Assembly (NCBI RefSeq): GCF_000445125.1
Contig: NZ_ATHL01000055.1
Span: 1-64,000 of the forward strand
DNA from: Novosphingobium lindaniclasticum LE124
GTDB lineage: Bacteria > Pseudomonadota > Alphaproteobacteria > Sphingomonadales > Sphingomonadaceae
DNA length: 64,000 bases
Direction: 5' to 3'
The translations under genes and the position numbers were made by a program. Below the pieces are notes generated by a model, which saw only the letters and a list, made by a program, of their open reading frames with translations, had not been told where the DNA came from and ran no database searches. This document shows positions 10,040 to 20,079 of the stretch, one piece after another (positions within the stretch are counted from its first letter, which is position 1; the number at the start of each line of letters is the position of its first letter).

Positions 10040-10135
10040 GGCAGTATTCACCGAGGTCGCGCACGGCGAGGTGATGAAGGACGTGACGTCTGCCGGGCCG
10101 GCAGGCAGCGGGCAAGGCAGTGCAGGGGGGCAAAC

Positions 10136-10672
10136 ATGACGGAAGCGGTGTCGATGAAGATCGCGGGTATCAGGGTCAGGGGCCTGTCGCCGCAAGACCT
10201 GCAAGGGCCGGACAGGTTGGAGCGGGTCCTCGGCCTCCTCGCCCTGATCATGCTCTTTTTCATCATCGCGGCACTGCTGCGGGGGATGAGCGAATGGGCG
10301 CGCGTGCCCGCGATCGTCTGGCTTCATCTCGCAACGATCCTGGTGGCCCTGGTGCTGACGCCGGTGTTGCTCTGGCGGCGGCGCGGCGATGCGCGTCATC
10401 GCCTCTACGGATATGTCTGGAGCGGAGCGATGATGCTCACGGCCCTCGACAGCCTGTTCATCCATATGGGGGGACCCGGCCGTTTCAGCCTCATCCACGT
10501 TCTGTCGCTGTTCACGCTGGTCATGGTGCCGATGCTGGTCCTCGCCGCCCGGCGGCACGACGCTGTGCGGCATCGCCGCACGGTGCGCGGCTTGATCATC
10601 GGGGCGCTGCTGGTCGCGGGCTTCTTCACTTTCCCGTTCGACCGCCTGCTCGGTCACTGGCTGTTCGGCTGA
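10136..10672 (+). CDS. Small integral membrane protein (DUF2306-like)
   Basis: The predicted 178-aa protein has about five hydrophobic helices, roughly at residues 27-50, 57-80, 89-108, 119-138 and 149-168, separated by short arginine-rich loops. A strong G-rich ribosome site precedes the ATG, and a second ATG lies at 10154. The pattern recalls DUF2306 membrane proteins of unknown function, but the match is tentative. It follows the methyltransferase gene by 96 bases and may be transcribed with lgt. No catalytic or binding motif can be recognised. Confidence 0.7.
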   Translation: MTEAVSMKIAGIRVRGLSPQDLQGPDRLERVLGLLALIMLFFIIAALLRGMSEWARVPAIVWLHLATILVALVLTPVLLWRRRGDARHRLYGYVWSGAMMLTALDSLFIHMGGPGRFSLIHVLSLFTLVMVPMLVLAARRHDAVRHRRTVRGLIIGALLVAGFFTFPFDRLLGHWLFG

Positions 10673-10680
10673 GCGATACG

Positions 10681-10713
10681 AAAAGGGGGAGCAGGCCGCA
10701 GCCCACTTCCCCC
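10681..10713 (-). terminator. Likely terminator of the 5'-nucleotidase-like gene
   Basis: Read on the minus strand, a G-rich arm pairs with a CCCCC arm and is followed by TTTTCG. It lies 30 bases past the stop at 10743. The stem is interrupted, so confidence is moderate. Confidence 0.5.
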
Positions 10714-10742
10714 GTTAAGTTTCGAGCTAACCTTTGCTAGGC

Positions 10743-12515
10743 TCACCGCGTCTCGGGCGTTCGGTCCTCCTCGGGCACCTTGCGCAAGGGCACGGCGCCG
10801 AGCCAGTCTTCCAGAGCGTCGAGGTCGATCGCGCCGCGCGTGCGGTCCTTGCCCTGGGCGAAACCGCTGAAGCCGTCGCCGCCCTCCGCCAGGAAGTTCA
10901 CCACGCTGACCCGATAGGTCTTTGCCGGATCGAGCGGCTTTCCGTCCAGCGTGATCGCCGTGATCCGCGAACCGGAGGGTCGGCGCATGTCGAAGGCGAC
11001 CCGCATGCCCTGGCTCGGCGACAGCATCTGCTGCTCGCCGTCGTCGTCGAGGCCCTGCTCCAAAGTGGAGCGGATCTGGGCGCCGGTGAGCGACATCGTG
11101 ACGATCTCGTTGTTGAACGGTTCGACTGCGTAGATCTGGCCGAAAGTCACAGTGCCGTCGCTCGCCGGGACCAGCGCGGCGCGGATACCGAAAGGATTGA
11201 GGAAGGCGATCTCGGCGCCGGCCTTGCGCGTGGCGGCAAGCTGCGAATCCGCGATCAGATTGCCCAGCGCGCCGCCCCGCGCGACGCCGTTCCCTTCTTC
11301 CTTGGGAAGGGCGGCGGAAAGACGGCCGACCGGGCGCGAGACCAGATGCAGCGAGGCGTTCTTGTACCGCTCGACATAGGCGGCCACGTCCGCGCGCGGC
11401 TGGAACTGCGGGAAAGCCGCCGAGTTCGCCACTTGGCCCTTGGCCGAGGTATAACCCGGAGACTGGACGATCAGGTTGCCGGCTTCTTTGCCGAGGAGCT
11501 TGTGCGTCGCCGGATCGAAGCGAAGGGTGATGTCGGTCACCAGCTTGCCGTAGACCCCGGCGCTGGTCAGCAGGATCGGGCCGCTCTTCGGATTGGCCGT
11601 GTAATTGCAGACATAGGCCCAATGCGTATGGCCCGAGACGACCACGTCGACGCCGGGCTCGAGCCGGTCGAGAATCGGGCGGATGTCGCCGGTCATGTCG
11701 TTGCAGCCGTTGGGATCGGGCTGGCCGGCGGTTCGCCCGCCCTGGTGGATCAGCACGAGGACCGCATCGGCTCCGGCCGCCTTCAGGCGCGGCACTTCGC
11801 GGTTGATCGTCTCGGCCTCGTCGGCAAATTTCAGGCCGCTGACCCGGTCGGGCGCGACCAGGGTCGGCACGGTCTTGAGCGAAAGGCCTATGAAGCCGAG
11901 GGTGATCTTGTCCTTGCCTTCACCGAAGCTCTTGAGGCCGGTGCCGGGAAACAGGGGCGAACCGTCGGGCAGGGTGGTGCTGGCGGCCAGGTACTTGTAG
12001 CTGGCGCCCTTGAACTGTTCGAGCTGACAGGGCTCGCCGCGCGTGTTCTTCTCGCAGCCGCCGTTCTGGAGGCGGCGCAGTTCCTGCCATCCCCGGTCGA
12101 ACTCGTGATTGCCCACGGCGTTGAACTCCACGCCGACGCGGTTCATCACCCCCACGGCCGGCTCGTCGAGATAGAGCGAGGAGGCAAGCTGCGAGGCACT
12201 CGTCAGGTCACCGGCCGCGACGACGACATTGTTGGCGTGCCTGGCCTTCAGCGAATCCACCGCCGAAGCCAGCCAGGCACCGCCACCGGCAGGCACCGAC
12301 ACTTCGCCGCCCTGGCCGTCGGGGGCCTCGACCGACTGGTTCGGCGGCTCCAGCGCGCCGTGGAAATCGTTGATGGCGATGACGCCGATCTCGATCGGTG
12401 CCGCCGCTTGCCCGGCGGGCTGGCGCGGGCTCGGCGTCGTTGCGCAGCCCGCGAGCAGGGCCGCCAGCAGCGAGGTGGATAGCAGCGGAAGGCCGCGGAT
12501 GGATGGGAAAGTCAT
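10743..12515 (-). CDS. 5'-nucleotidase/UshA-like metallophosphatase lipoprotein
   Basis: The 590-aa exported protein has a lipoprotein signal peptide with lipobox LAGC and acceptor Cys24. The calcineurin-like domain carries NDFHG (49-53), GDLTS (102-106), GNHEFD (135-140) and a later GHTHW motif, all two-metal ligands. The C-terminal part has the 5'-nucleotidase specificity-domain sequence with GDGFSGF near the end. Such enzymes dephosphorylate extracellular nucleotides or cyclic nucleotides for salvage. It is the last gene of a minus-strand run of M1 peptidase, zincin and this gene, which together look like scavenging functions at the cell surface. Confidence 0.9.
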   Translation of the reverse strand: MTFPSIRGLPLLSTSLLAALLAGCATTPSPRQPAGQAAAPIEIGVIAINDFHGALEPPNQSVEAPDGQGGEVSVPAGGGAWLASAVDSLKARHANNVVVAAGDLTSASQLASSLYLDEPAVGVMNRVGVEFNAVGNHEFDRGWQELRRLQNGGCEKNTRGEPCQLEQFKGASYKYLAASTTLPDGSPLFPGTGLKSFGEGKDKITLGFIGLSLKTVPTLVAPDRVSGLKFADEAETINREVPRLKAAGADAVLVLIHQGGRTAGQPDPNGCNDMTGDIRPILDRLEPGVDVVVSGHTHWAYVCNYTANPKSGPILLTSAGVYGKLVTDITLRFDPATHKLLGKEAGNLIVQSPGYTSAKGQVANSAAFPQFQPRADVAAYVERYKNASLHLVSRPVGRLSAALPKEEGNGVARGGALGNLIADSQLAATRKAGAEIAFLNPFGIRAALVPASDGTVTFGQIYAVEPFNNEIVTMSLTGAQIRSTLEQGLDDDGEQQMLSPSQGMRVAFDMRRPSGSRITAITLDGKPLDPAKTYRVSVVNFLAEGGDGFSGFAQGKDRTRGAIDLDALEDWLGAVPLRKVPEEDRTPETR

Positions 12516-12578
12516 GGCCGCGTCCTATCGGATGCTTTCATGACGGTGCAATGGCTTTTCCTTCGCTTGCGGCCGGGA

Positions 12579-12977
12579 TCAGGCCTCGTCTTCCAGCCTG
12601 TGCATGTCGTCGTCGGAAAGGCCGAAGTGGTGGCCGACTTCATGCACCACGACGTGCGTCACGAGATCTTCCAGCGTCACGCCCGTCTCGCACCATTCGG
12701 CCAGCAGCGGTTGGCGATAGAGCGTGATCCGCGGCCGGAACTCTCCTCCGACCCAGACCGATTCCTCGTCCAGCGGACGGCCATGGTAGAGACCGGTGAG
12801 TTCCCAGGCATCTTCCAGTCCCACGGCGCGCAGGGTTTCCTCGTCGGCGAACTCCTCGACGTGGACGGTGACGCCCTCCAGATGCTGCGCGAACGGTTCG
12901 GGAATGCGCGCGAAAGCCGCATGTGCAAGGGCCTCGAAGGTCTCGGGGCCGGGCGCGTTTCCATATCGCTGGGTCAT
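12579..12977 (-). CDS. Small zincin-like metallopeptidase family protein
   Basis: The 132-aa protein has a HEVGH zinc motif at residues 112-116 followed by HFGLSDDDMHRLE. This is the hallmark of the minimal metalloprotease-like (Zincin_1) family common in alphaproteobacteria and actinobacteria. It has no signal peptide, so it is cytoplasmic. Its substrates are unknown, and some relatives are thought to be weak peptidases or structural proteins. The ATG at 12977 lies 7 bases after the stop of the M1 peptidase, implying co-transcription. An in-frame upstream start at 13022 would overlap that gene and is rejected. Confidence 0.85.
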   Translation of the reverse strand: MTQRYGNAPGPETFEALAHAAFARIPEPFAQHLEGVTVHVEEFADEETLRAVGLEDAWELTGLYHGRPLDEESVWVGGEFRPRITLYRQPLLAEWCETGVTLEDLVTHVVVHEVGHHFGLSDDDMHRLEDEA

Positions 12978-12984
12978 GGCTTCG

Positions 12985-14865
12985 TTACTCCCGTTCCGCA
13001 CCGGCCGCGAGGATGCTGGCAATGCCGGCGGCGGTGGAGGGGTGGTAGGTCGGCTTGGCTTCGGCGAAGAAGTCCCGCGCCTTGCTCGCTCCCCATTCGC
13101 CTTGTTTCATCAGGCCCTTGTAGAGCGGATAGACGAGCAGTCCGCGCCCGATCCGGGAAAGGTAGGCGCGCAGGTAAGGCACTGCCGGATCGTAGCGGTT
13201 GGCGATCGCCAGTTCGAACCACGCCGATTGTATATAGGCATTGCTCGAGGCCGAGAGACCCAGCGTCTCGTCCAGTTCCTTGAGCCGCGCGGGAGTCTGC
13301 GTCTTGTCGATGCCCTTGAGGAAGCGCAGCCATTCCTGCGTGGTCCAACCCCTCGGCTGCACGGCGCCGGCCGGGCCACCGCGGTTGAATGCTGCCAGCT
13401 TGGCATCGACTTTCGCCAGGGTCTCGCTCTTGACGTGGACGGCATTGCCGGGAAGCCCCGCTCCGTAAGACCAGCGGTCGAGCTGGAGCGAGAGTTCCAG
13501 CTCCGGCTGACCTTTCAGGAGGCGCTCGCGCAAGTCGGCCAGGAATCCTGCCGTGGTCTGCGGCTGGAAGGCGTGGCGGTCGAAATAGGAGGAGAGATAG
13601 GCATCCCACTTCTCGCGGCCTACGGTATATTCGATCATGCGCAGGAAGTTGGAACCCTTGGTATAGTCCACCTCGCCCGCGCCGGGATCGCCGTGCAGCC
13701 GGGTAGCGGCCCCGGTCTGGCCGCCGCCGGCGGCGATTTCACGCTGCATCGTATCCCAATCGAGGTCGGCATAGATGGCGGCCTGCTCCTTGCCGTAGAG
13801 CGACTCCATGATGCGGTTCTCGAAGTAGGTGGTGAAGCCTTCGTTGAGCCAGGAGTCGGACCAGGTGGCATTGGTGACGAGATTGCCGGACCACGAATGC
13901 GCCAGCTCATGCGCGACGACATCGGTGTTCGACCGGTCGCCGGTGACGATCGTCGGCGTCAGGAAGGTCAGCATGGGGTTTTCCATGCCGCCGTAAGGGA
14001 AGGCGGGTGGCAGCAGGAGCATGTCGTAGCGGCCCCAGCGATAAGGTCCGTAGAGCTTGCCGGCAGCGTCGATCATCTTTTCGACGTCGACGAACTCGCT
14101 TGCCGCCTTGTCCAGCATAGGCGCTTCCGTCCACACGCCGGAGCGGGGGCCGAGCGGCCTGAACTTCAGGTCGCCCACCGCGAAGGCGATCAGGTAGGGC
14201 GGAACCGGCTTGTCCATGCGGAAGCGGAAGGCGCGGCGGCCGTCCGGGAGCGGTTCGCCTTTGTCGCCGGAGAGTTTCTCCGCGCTCATCACCGCCACGA
14301 GATCGCCCGGTACGCGCAATGTGGCTTCCCAGGTCTGGCGGATGCCGGGACTGTCCTGGGTCGGCACCCAGGATCGGTTGAGGATCGCCTGGCCCTGGCT
14401 GAAAAGGAAAGGCTTCTTCTTGCCGAAGGTCATTTCCGGCGGCAGCCATTGCAGCGCCGTGGCGCCGGGTTTCGATCGGTAGACGATCCGGATCCTGTTC
14501 GCGCCGTTCAGCGCGATGGTCAGGGCCGAGCCGGTCTCCTTGTCTCGCGGGCCGACCGTCCACTTCAGCGGCTTGCCGCTCGCATCGGTCACCGAGGCGA
14601 TGGCAAGATCGTCCACATCCAGCACGATCCGGGGTGCGCCGGGAGCCGCGAGCACGTCCAGCAGGGCGCTGCCGCCCAGCGTCCTGGTGGCGAAATCCAC
14701 ATCGAGATCGAGCGCGACGTGGGTGACGCGCGCGACTTCGGGCTCGGCGTGGGTCCAGACGTCCTTGGCCTCGGCCGTGGTCAGGATCGGTGCAGGCGCG
14801 GCGGTTTGCGCGATGCTTGGGACGGCAGTTCCGGCAAGCAGCGCGGCGGCAAGGATAATACGCAT
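12985..14865 (-). CDS. M1 family aminopeptidase (leukotriene A4 hydrolase type)
   Basis: This is a secreted zinc aminopeptidase of 626 aa with a cleavable signal peptide ending near PSIAQ at about residue 20. The exopeptidase motif GGMEN lies at 292-296. The zinc ligands are His319 and His323 in HELAH, with Glu342 in WLNEG, the exact M1 spacing. The C-terminal helical domain resembles leukotriene A4 hydrolase. It should release N-terminal residues from peptides in the periplasm. It heads a three-gene minus-strand operon and is followed by the zincin gene after 7 bases. Confidence 0.94.
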   Translation of the reverse strand: MRIILAAALLAGTAVPSIAQTAAPAPILTTAEAKDVWTHAEPEVARVTHVALDLDVDFATRTLGGSALLDVLAAPGAPRIVLDVDDLAIASVTDASGKPLKWTVGPRDKETGSALTIALNGANRIRIVYRSKPGATALQWLPPEMTFGKKKPFLFSQGQAILNRSWVPTQDSPGIRQTWEATLRVPGDLVAVMSAEKLSGDKGEPLPDGRRAFRFRMDKPVPPYLIAFAVGDLKFRPLGPRSGVWTEAPMLDKAASEFVDVEKMIDAAGKLYGPYRWGRYDMLLLPPAFPYGGMENPMLTFLTPTIVTGDRSNTDVVAHELAHSWSGNLVTNATWSDSWLNEGFTTYFENRIMESLYGKEQAAIYADLDWDTMQREIAAGGGQTGAATRLHGDPGAGEVDYTKGSNFLRMIEYTVGREKWDAYLSSYFDRHAFQPQTTAGFLADLRERLLKGQPELELSLQLDRWSYGAGLPGNAVHVKSETLAKVDAKLAAFNRGGPAGAVQPRGWTTQEWLRFLKGIDKTQTPARLKELDETLGLSASSNAYIQSAWFELAIANRYDPAVPYLRAYLSRIGRGLLVYPLYKGLMKQGEWGASKARDFFAEAKPTYHPSTAAGIASILAAGAERE

Positions 14866-14945
14866 GGGTGGGACTTATGATCGCGGCCTTCCCGGCGCGC
14901 AAGCAGAGGTTTCCCGGGATCCATGAGGGTTGCCGGATACGAAAA

Positions 14946-14971
14946 GGGCGCCCGGATCGCTCCGGGCGCCC
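14946..14971 (-). terminator. Rho-independent terminator of glnA
   Basis: Perfect 11-base arms (GGGCGCCCGGA and its complement) enclose a 4-base loop. On the minus strand they are followed by TTTTCG. It lies about 45 bases past the glnA stop. Confidence 0.8.
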
Positions 14972-15016
14972 CACTCGGCGAACTGATGCTCCTTCCTCGA
15001 AAGGAAGGACGCGCGA

Positions 15017-16426
15017 TCAGGCGCTGTAGTACATGTCGAACTCGACGGCCGACGGCGTGGTTTCCCAGCGCAGCACTTCCGGCCACTTCAGTTCGAGGTA
15101 GGATTCGATCTGGTCCACGGTGAACACGCCGCCTTCGAGAAGGAAGGCATGGTCGGCCTGGAGCGCGTCGAGCGCTTCACGCAGCGAGCCGCAGACGGTC
15201 GGCACTTCGGCGAGTTCGGCCGGCGGCAAGTCGTAGAGGTTCTTGTCCATGGCTTCGCCCGGGTGGATCTTGTTCTTGATCCCGTCGAGGCCGGCCATGA
15301 GCAGCGAGGCGTAGCACAGGTAGGGGTTGGCCATCGCGTCGGGGAAGCGGAATTCCACGCGCTTGGCCTTGTCGCCCGCACCGTAGGGGATGCGGCACGA
15401 GGCCGAGCGGTTGCGGGCCGAGTAGGCCAGCAGCACGGGGGCTTCGTAGCCCGGCACCAGGCGCTTGTAGCTGTTGGTGGTCGGGTTGGTGAAGGCGTTC
15501 AGGGCCTTGGCGTGCTTGATGACGCCGCCGATGAAGTAGAGGCACATGTCGGACAGACCGGCATAGCCGTTACCGGCGAACAGCGGGTTGCCCTTGTCCC
15601 AGATCGAGATGTGGGTGTGCATGCCCGAGCCGTTGTCCTTCATGATCGGCTTCGGCATGAACGTGGCGGTCTTGCCATAGGCCTGTGCGACCATGTGCAC
15701 GACATACTTGTAGATCTGCATGCGGTCGGCGGTCTGGACCAGCGTGCCGAAGGTCAGGCCGAGTTCGTGCTGGGCAGCGGCCACTTCGTGGTGGTGCTTG
15801 TCGCAGGGCAGGCCCATTTCGAGCATGGTGGTGACCATCTCGCCGCGGATGTCCACGGCCGAGTCGACCGGAGCGACCGGGAAGTAGCCGCCCTTGGCGC
15901 GCGGACGGTGGGCGAGGTTGCCGGTGTCGTACTCGCGGTTGGAGTTGCCCGGCAGCTCGATGTCGTCGAGCTTGAAGCCGTTGCCTTCGTAGCCGTCATA
16001 GAACTTCACGTCGTCGAACATGAAGAATTCGGCTTCGGGGCCGACGTAGACGGTGTCGCCGAAGCCGGCCGACTTGACGAAGGCTTCTGCGCGCTTCGCG
16101 GTCGAACGCGGGTCGCGGGCGTAGAGGTCGCCAGTCGAGGGTTCCACGATGTCGCAGAACAGGATGAGCATCGGGGTGGCCGAGAACGGATCGACGTAGA
16201 CGGCGTCGAGGTCTGGCTTGAGGATCATGTCCGACTCGTTGATGGCCTTCCAGCCTTCGATCGACGAACCGTCGAACATCAGGCCGTCTTCCAGCTCGTC
16301 CTCGCCCAGGATCGAAGCGACCATGGTGAGGTGCTGCCACTTGCCCTTGGGGTCCGTGAAACGCAGGTCAACCCACTCGATCTCTTCGTCCTTGATGCGC
16401 TTGAGGACGTCCTTTGCACTCGCCAT
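15017..16426 (-). CDS. glnA: Glutamine synthetase type I
   Basis: GlnA makes glutamine from glutamate, ammonia and ATP in the cytoplasm as a dodecamer. Recognisable elements are [10 protein letters not shown], the metal-site stretch [13 protein letters not shown], the ATP-site [15 protein letters not shown] and NRSASCRIP. The adenylylation tyrosine sits in KNLYDLPP at about residue 398, so the enzyme is probably switched off by AMP addition under the control of GlnE and PII. The length is 469 aa, and the ATG at 16426 opens the conserved MASAKDVL. It follows glnB by 139 bases, the usual alphaproteobacterial glnBA order, and ends at a good terminator. Confidence 0.98.
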   Translation of the reverse strand: MASAKDVLKRIKDEEIEWVDLRFTDPKGKWQHLTMVASILGEDELEDGLMFDGSSIEGWKAINESDMILKPDLDAVYVDPFSATPMLILFCDIVEPSTGDLYARDPRSTAKRAEAFVKSAGFGDTVYVGPEAEFFMFDDVKFYDGYEGNGFKLDDIELPGNSNREYDTGNLAHRPRAKGGYFPVAPVDSAVDIRGEMVTTMLEMGLPCDKHHHEVAAAQHELGLTFGTLVQTADRMQIYKYVVHMVAQAYGKTATFMPKPIMKDNGSGMHTHISIWDKGNPLFAGNGYAGLSDMCLYFIGGVIKHAKALNAFTNPTTNSYKRLVPGYEAPVLLAYSARNRSASCRIPYGAGDKAKRVEFRFPDAMANPYLCYASLLMAGLDGIKNKIHPGEAMDKNLYDLPPAELAEVPTVCGSLREALDALQADHAFLLEGGVFTVDQIESYLELKWPEVLRWETTPSAVEFDMYYSA

Positions 16427-16565
16427 TAGAGTAGTCTCCAGTGATGCTCTTCCGATCCCGAAAGAGACTTTGATGTTCGTTGTCTTCGGGCGTTCCCGGT
16501 TGCGCCGGTTTCCCGATCCTTCGTTTCCGATGCGGGCCGAAGGGATTTTGGCTTGATAGCCCCCG

Positions 16566-17114
<549 letters not shown>

Positions 17115-17207
17115 TTATGTGATCAACATTCAGGCAGGACCTGCCTTAAAATTGTGCAGAGGGTTTAGTCCTGCTTCCTGGAAGGGCGTGCAAGCTTGAG
17201 ACGCCGA

Positions 17208-17255
17208 CGCTAAAAAGGCGCCGGAAACCGCATGGCTTCCGGCGCCTTTTTAGCG
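17208..17255. terminator. Strong stem-loop terminator after argC
   Basis: Perfect 19-base arms at 17208-17226 and 17237-17255 include A5/T5 tracts at the base of the stem, so it can work in both directions. It lies 45 bases past the argC stop and shields the glnB control region. Confidence 0.85.
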
Positions 17256-17299
17256 CGAAATAACGCGAATGATATGTGGGGCCGGTTCCAACCCGTGGA

Positions 17300-18223
17300 T
17301 CAGAGCCTCAGGCCAGCGGTCTCGGAAAGCCCGGCCATGAGGTTGAGGTTCTGCACGGCCGCGCCGCTGGCGCCCTTGCCCAGATTGTCGAGCATGGCGA
17401 CCATGCGCGCTTGCGAGCCGTCCGCGGCGCCGAGCACCCGCAGCGTCAGCGTGTCGACCGGCGCCATCGAGGCGCGCAGCAGCAGTTCGTCGGGCTGGTC
17501 GTCGACGACCGTGACGATCTCGCTACCCGCATAGAATTCGGCGAGCGCGGCACGAAGCGCGGCGGGATCGCCCGTCTTGGGCATCATGGAAAGATGCAGC
17601 GGTACTTCCACCAGCATGCCGCGATGTGCGGGAACCACGGCGGGCGCGAAGATCGGTGCATGGGTCAGGCCGACATGTGCCGTCATTTCCGGCACATGCT
17701 TGTGGCCGAGGGCCAGGCCATAGGCACGGAAGGCGATGTCGCCGTCTTCCTCGAAACGGCCGATCAGCGCCTTGCCGCCGCCCGAATAGCCCGAGACCGC
17801 GTGGCAGACGTAAGGCCAGTCTGCCGGAAGCAGGCCCGCCTTCACCAAGGGTGCGACCAGGGCGATGAAGCCAGTGGGGTAGCAGCCGGGATTACTGACG
17901 AAGCGCGCGGCGGCGACGGTATCGCGGCCCACCACTTCCGGAAAGCCGTAAGTCCAGCCCGGCGCCACGCGGTGCGCCGAGGAGGCGTCGATCACGCGGG
18001 TCGTGTCGTTGCGGATCATGCCGACAGCGGCCTTGGCGGCGTCGTCGGGCAGGCAGAGGATAACGAAATCGGCCGCGTTCAGCGCTTGGGCGCGAGCGGC
18101 GTCGTCCTTGCGGCGGGCGTCATCGAGGAGGATCAGTTCGAATTCGGCGCGGCCCGTGAGCCGGTCGGCGATTTCCAGACCGGTGGTGCCGGCGGCGCCG
18201 TCGATGAAGACCGTCTTCGTCAT
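17300..18223 (-). CDS. argC: N-acetyl-gamma-glutamyl-phosphate reductase (short type)
   Basis: ArgC reduces N-acetylglutamyl phosphate to the semialdehyde with NADPH, the third step of arginine synthesis. The N-terminal nucleotide-binding stretch is FIDGAAGTTGLEI. The catalytic Cys114 sits in SNPGCYPTGFIAL, with SAHRVAPGW and HAVSGYSGGGK also conserved. At 307 aa it is the short type 2 form. Its ATG overlaps the stop of the upstream SH3 gene by one base, suggesting translational coupling. It closes the M17 peptidase / SH3 / argC operon and is followed by a strong terminator. No other arg gene is in the window. Confidence 0.95.
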   Translation of the reverse strand: MTKTVFIDGAAGTTGLEIADRLTGRAEFELILLDDARRKDDAARAQALNAADFVILCLPDDAAKAAVGMIRNDTTRVIDASSAHRVAPGWTYGFPEVVGRDTVAAARFVSNPGCYPTGFIALVAPLVKAGLLPADWPYVCHAVSGYSGGGKALIGRFEEDGDIAFRAYGLALGHKHVPEMTAHVGLTHAPIFAPAVVPAHRGMLVEVPLHLSMMPKTGDPAALRAALAEFYAGSEIVTVVDDQPDELLLRASMAPVDTLTLRVLGAADGSQARMVAMLDNLGKGASGAAVQNLNLMAGLSETAGLRL

Positions 18224-18624
18224 CAGCCCTGTGCCTCCAGAGTGTCGAGCGCGACATAGCCGACCTGGCCCTGTTCGCCGAGCTGGCCCCAGGCCCAGTT
18301 GCCGGCGACGTCGAGCACGTTGAACGTCTCGCCGGCGGGAAGCTCACGAATCGTCTCGGCGTCGGCGCGGCTCATCGCGCGCAGCACCGCGCCGTCGAGC
18401 ACGACATGCGGCATCGGCACGGCATAATGCGGCACGAAGTAAAGACCCGCCAGCCTGATATGCGCGAGGTCTCCGCGCACGGGAAGGCATCCGGGATCCG
18501 CGGTCACGCTCGGCCCGGTCATGGCAAGCAGTCCATCGATCCGGGGAGGGCGGGTATAGGAATCCTCGGTGGCCAACGCGGGTGCTACTCCAAATGCAAA
18601 GATGCGCGCGCTTAGCGGCGGCAT
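18223..18624 (-). CDS. Stand-alone SH3_16-type protein (C40 peptidase N-terminal remnant?)
   Basis: The 133-aa protein contains DPGCLPVRGDLAHIRLAGLY followed by FVPHYAVPMPH and an SH3-like part ending GQVGYVALDTL. This pattern matches, from memory of the family, the N-terminal SH3 domain (SH3_16) of C40 (NlpC/P60) cell-wall peptidases, which often sit beside leucyl aminopeptidase in sphingomonads. Here the reading frame stops right after the SH3 domain, so the catalytic Cys-His domain is missing. It lies 15 bases after the M17 peptidase stop and overlaps the argC start by one base. A signal peptide is possible but not clear. It is either a truncated peptidase or a free-standing wall-binding domain. 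Confidence 0.75.
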   Translation of the reverse strand: MPPLSARIFAFGVAPALATEDSYTRPPRIDGLLAMTGPSVTADPGCLPVRGDLAHIRLAGLYFVPHYAVPMPHVVLDGAVLRAMSRADAETIRELPAGETFNVLDVAGNWAWGQLGEQGQVGYVALDTLEAQG

Positions 18625-18639
18625 GGCAAAGACGCAAGT

Positions 18640-20034
18640 TCAGCCATGGTCGCCAGTGTAGCGCCGCTGCAACATGTGCCAGGCCGCACGCAGACCGAGC
18701 GCGTCGCCGCCCTTGGGCCGACCCGGCTTGGCGGCGGGGCGCCAGGCGAAGGTGTCGAAGTGCGCCCAGTCGAGCCCCTTGGGCACGAAGCGGTCCATGA
18801 ACAGCGCTGCCGTGGTGGCCCCGGCAAAGCCGCTGGACCCGGCATTGTTGATATCGGCGATGTCCGACTTCAGGTATTCGCGGTAGCCATCATAGAGCGG
18901 CAGGCGCCAGCAGGGGTCGTCCACTGCAAGGCCCGCGTCGATAATGGCCTGCGCAGTCCCGTCCTCGCGCGTGAAGAGCGCCGGAAGGTCCGGGCCGACC
19001 GCCACGCGGGCGGCGCCGGTGAGGGTGGCGAAGTCGATCAGGAGTTCGGGCTCCTTCTCGCCCGCGCGGGTGAGGGCGTCGGCCAGGATCAGGCGGCCCT
19101 CGGCGTCGGTATTGCCGATCTCGACGGTGATCCCCGCACGGCTGCGCAGCACGTCCCCGGGGCGGAAGGAATTGCCGGAGATCGCGTTCTCGACCGCCGG
19201 GATCAGGAGATGGAGCCGCACCGGCAGCTTCGCGCCCATGATCAGGCGGGCGAGAGCCAGAGCATGGGCGGCGCCGCCCATATCCTTCTTCATCAGTAGC
19301 ATCCCCGCGCCGGGCTTGATGTCGAGCCCGCCGGAATCGAAGCAGACGCCCTTGCCGACGATCGCGATCCGGGGGTGCGTGGGTTCGCCCCATTCCACTT
19401 CGATCAGGCGCGGCGCATGGGCGCGTCCCGCCGCGCGCCCGACGGCGTGGACCATCGGATATTCCCGCTCGAGCATCTCGCCGCGGGTGATTCTCACCTC
19501 CGCGCGGAAGGCCTTGGCAAGCGATTCCGCTTCGGATTCGAGCTGGCCGGGCCCCATGTCCTCGGCCGGGGTGTTGACGAGGTCGCGCACGAATTCGATC
19601 GCCTCGGCCTCTGCGATCGCGGCATCTATCGCCTTCACTTCGCCGGTGAGGAGAATGCGCGGGCCTTCCTCGGACGGTTCGGAGCGGTAGCGGTCGAAGC
19701 TGTATTGTCCCGCGATCCAGCCGAGTGCCGCCTTTCCGGGTTCTCCGTTTGCGCGGCGGTAGGTGCCGGCGGGCAGCACGTCGGCCAGTTTGGCAAGGCA
19801 CCAGGTGGAGAGGCTGGCCGGATCGGCCACGCCCGCGGCGACGAACCAGCCCTCGCCATCGGGCACGATCGCGTGGCTGCCCGGATCGCCGACGAACTTC
19901 TGCGCTTCGATCGCGGCGCGCTGCGGCACCGACAGGCCCTTGGTGAACTCCTCCAGTCCATCCTTCTTGATGAGGTGGATGGAGACGGCTTTCTGGCCGC
20001 GATCGGGCTGAATCAATGCGTTCTTGTCGGTCAT
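18640..20034 (-). CDS. M17 family leucyl aminopeptidase
   Basis: This cytosolic zinc/manganese aminopeptidase is 464 aa long. Key elements are VGKGVCFDSGGLDIKP (Lys228, Asp233), MKKDMGGAAH (Lys250, Asp251) and the family signature NTDAEGRL at 308-315 (Asp310, Glu312). It is a little shorter than PepA and could be called a PepB-like member. It probably trims peptides during protein turnover, or peptide products of cell-wall recycling given the SH3 neighbour. The ATG at 20034 is supported by the alignment-like start MTDKNALI. It is the first gene of a three-gene operon ending in argC and diverges from the lipoprotein gene. Confidence 0.94.
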   Translation of the reverse strand: MTDKNALIQPDRGQKAVSIHLIKKDGLEEFTKGLSVPQRAAIEAQKFVGDPGSHAIVPDGEGWFVAAGVADPASLSTWCLAKLADVLPAGTYRRANGEPGKAALGWIAGQYSFDRYRSEPSEEGPRILLTGEVKAIDAAIAEAEAIEFVRDLVNTPAEDMGPGQLESEAESLAKAFRAEVRITRGEMLEREYPMVHAVGRAAGRAHAPRLIEVEWGEPTHPRIAIVGKGVCFDSGGLDIKPGAGMLLMKKDMGGAAHALALARLIMGAKLPVRLHLLIPAVENAISGNSFRPGDVLRSRAGITVEIGNTDAEGRLILADALTRAGEKEPELLIDFATLTGAARVAVGPDLPALFTREDGTAQAIIDAGLAVDDPCWRLPLYDGYREYLKSDIADINNAGSSGFAGATTAALFMDRFVPKGLDWAHFDTFAWRPAAKPGRPKGGDALGLRAAWHMLQRRYTGDHG

Positions 20035-20079
20035 GGATTCATTCTCTAGCCTTGCCGCGAACCTGAGCCGAGAGGGAAA

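Noticed and set aside
10734-14880. Long plus-strand frames over the 5'-nucleotidase and M1 peptidase genes
   Set aside because: They are shadows of clearly recognised minus-strand genes.
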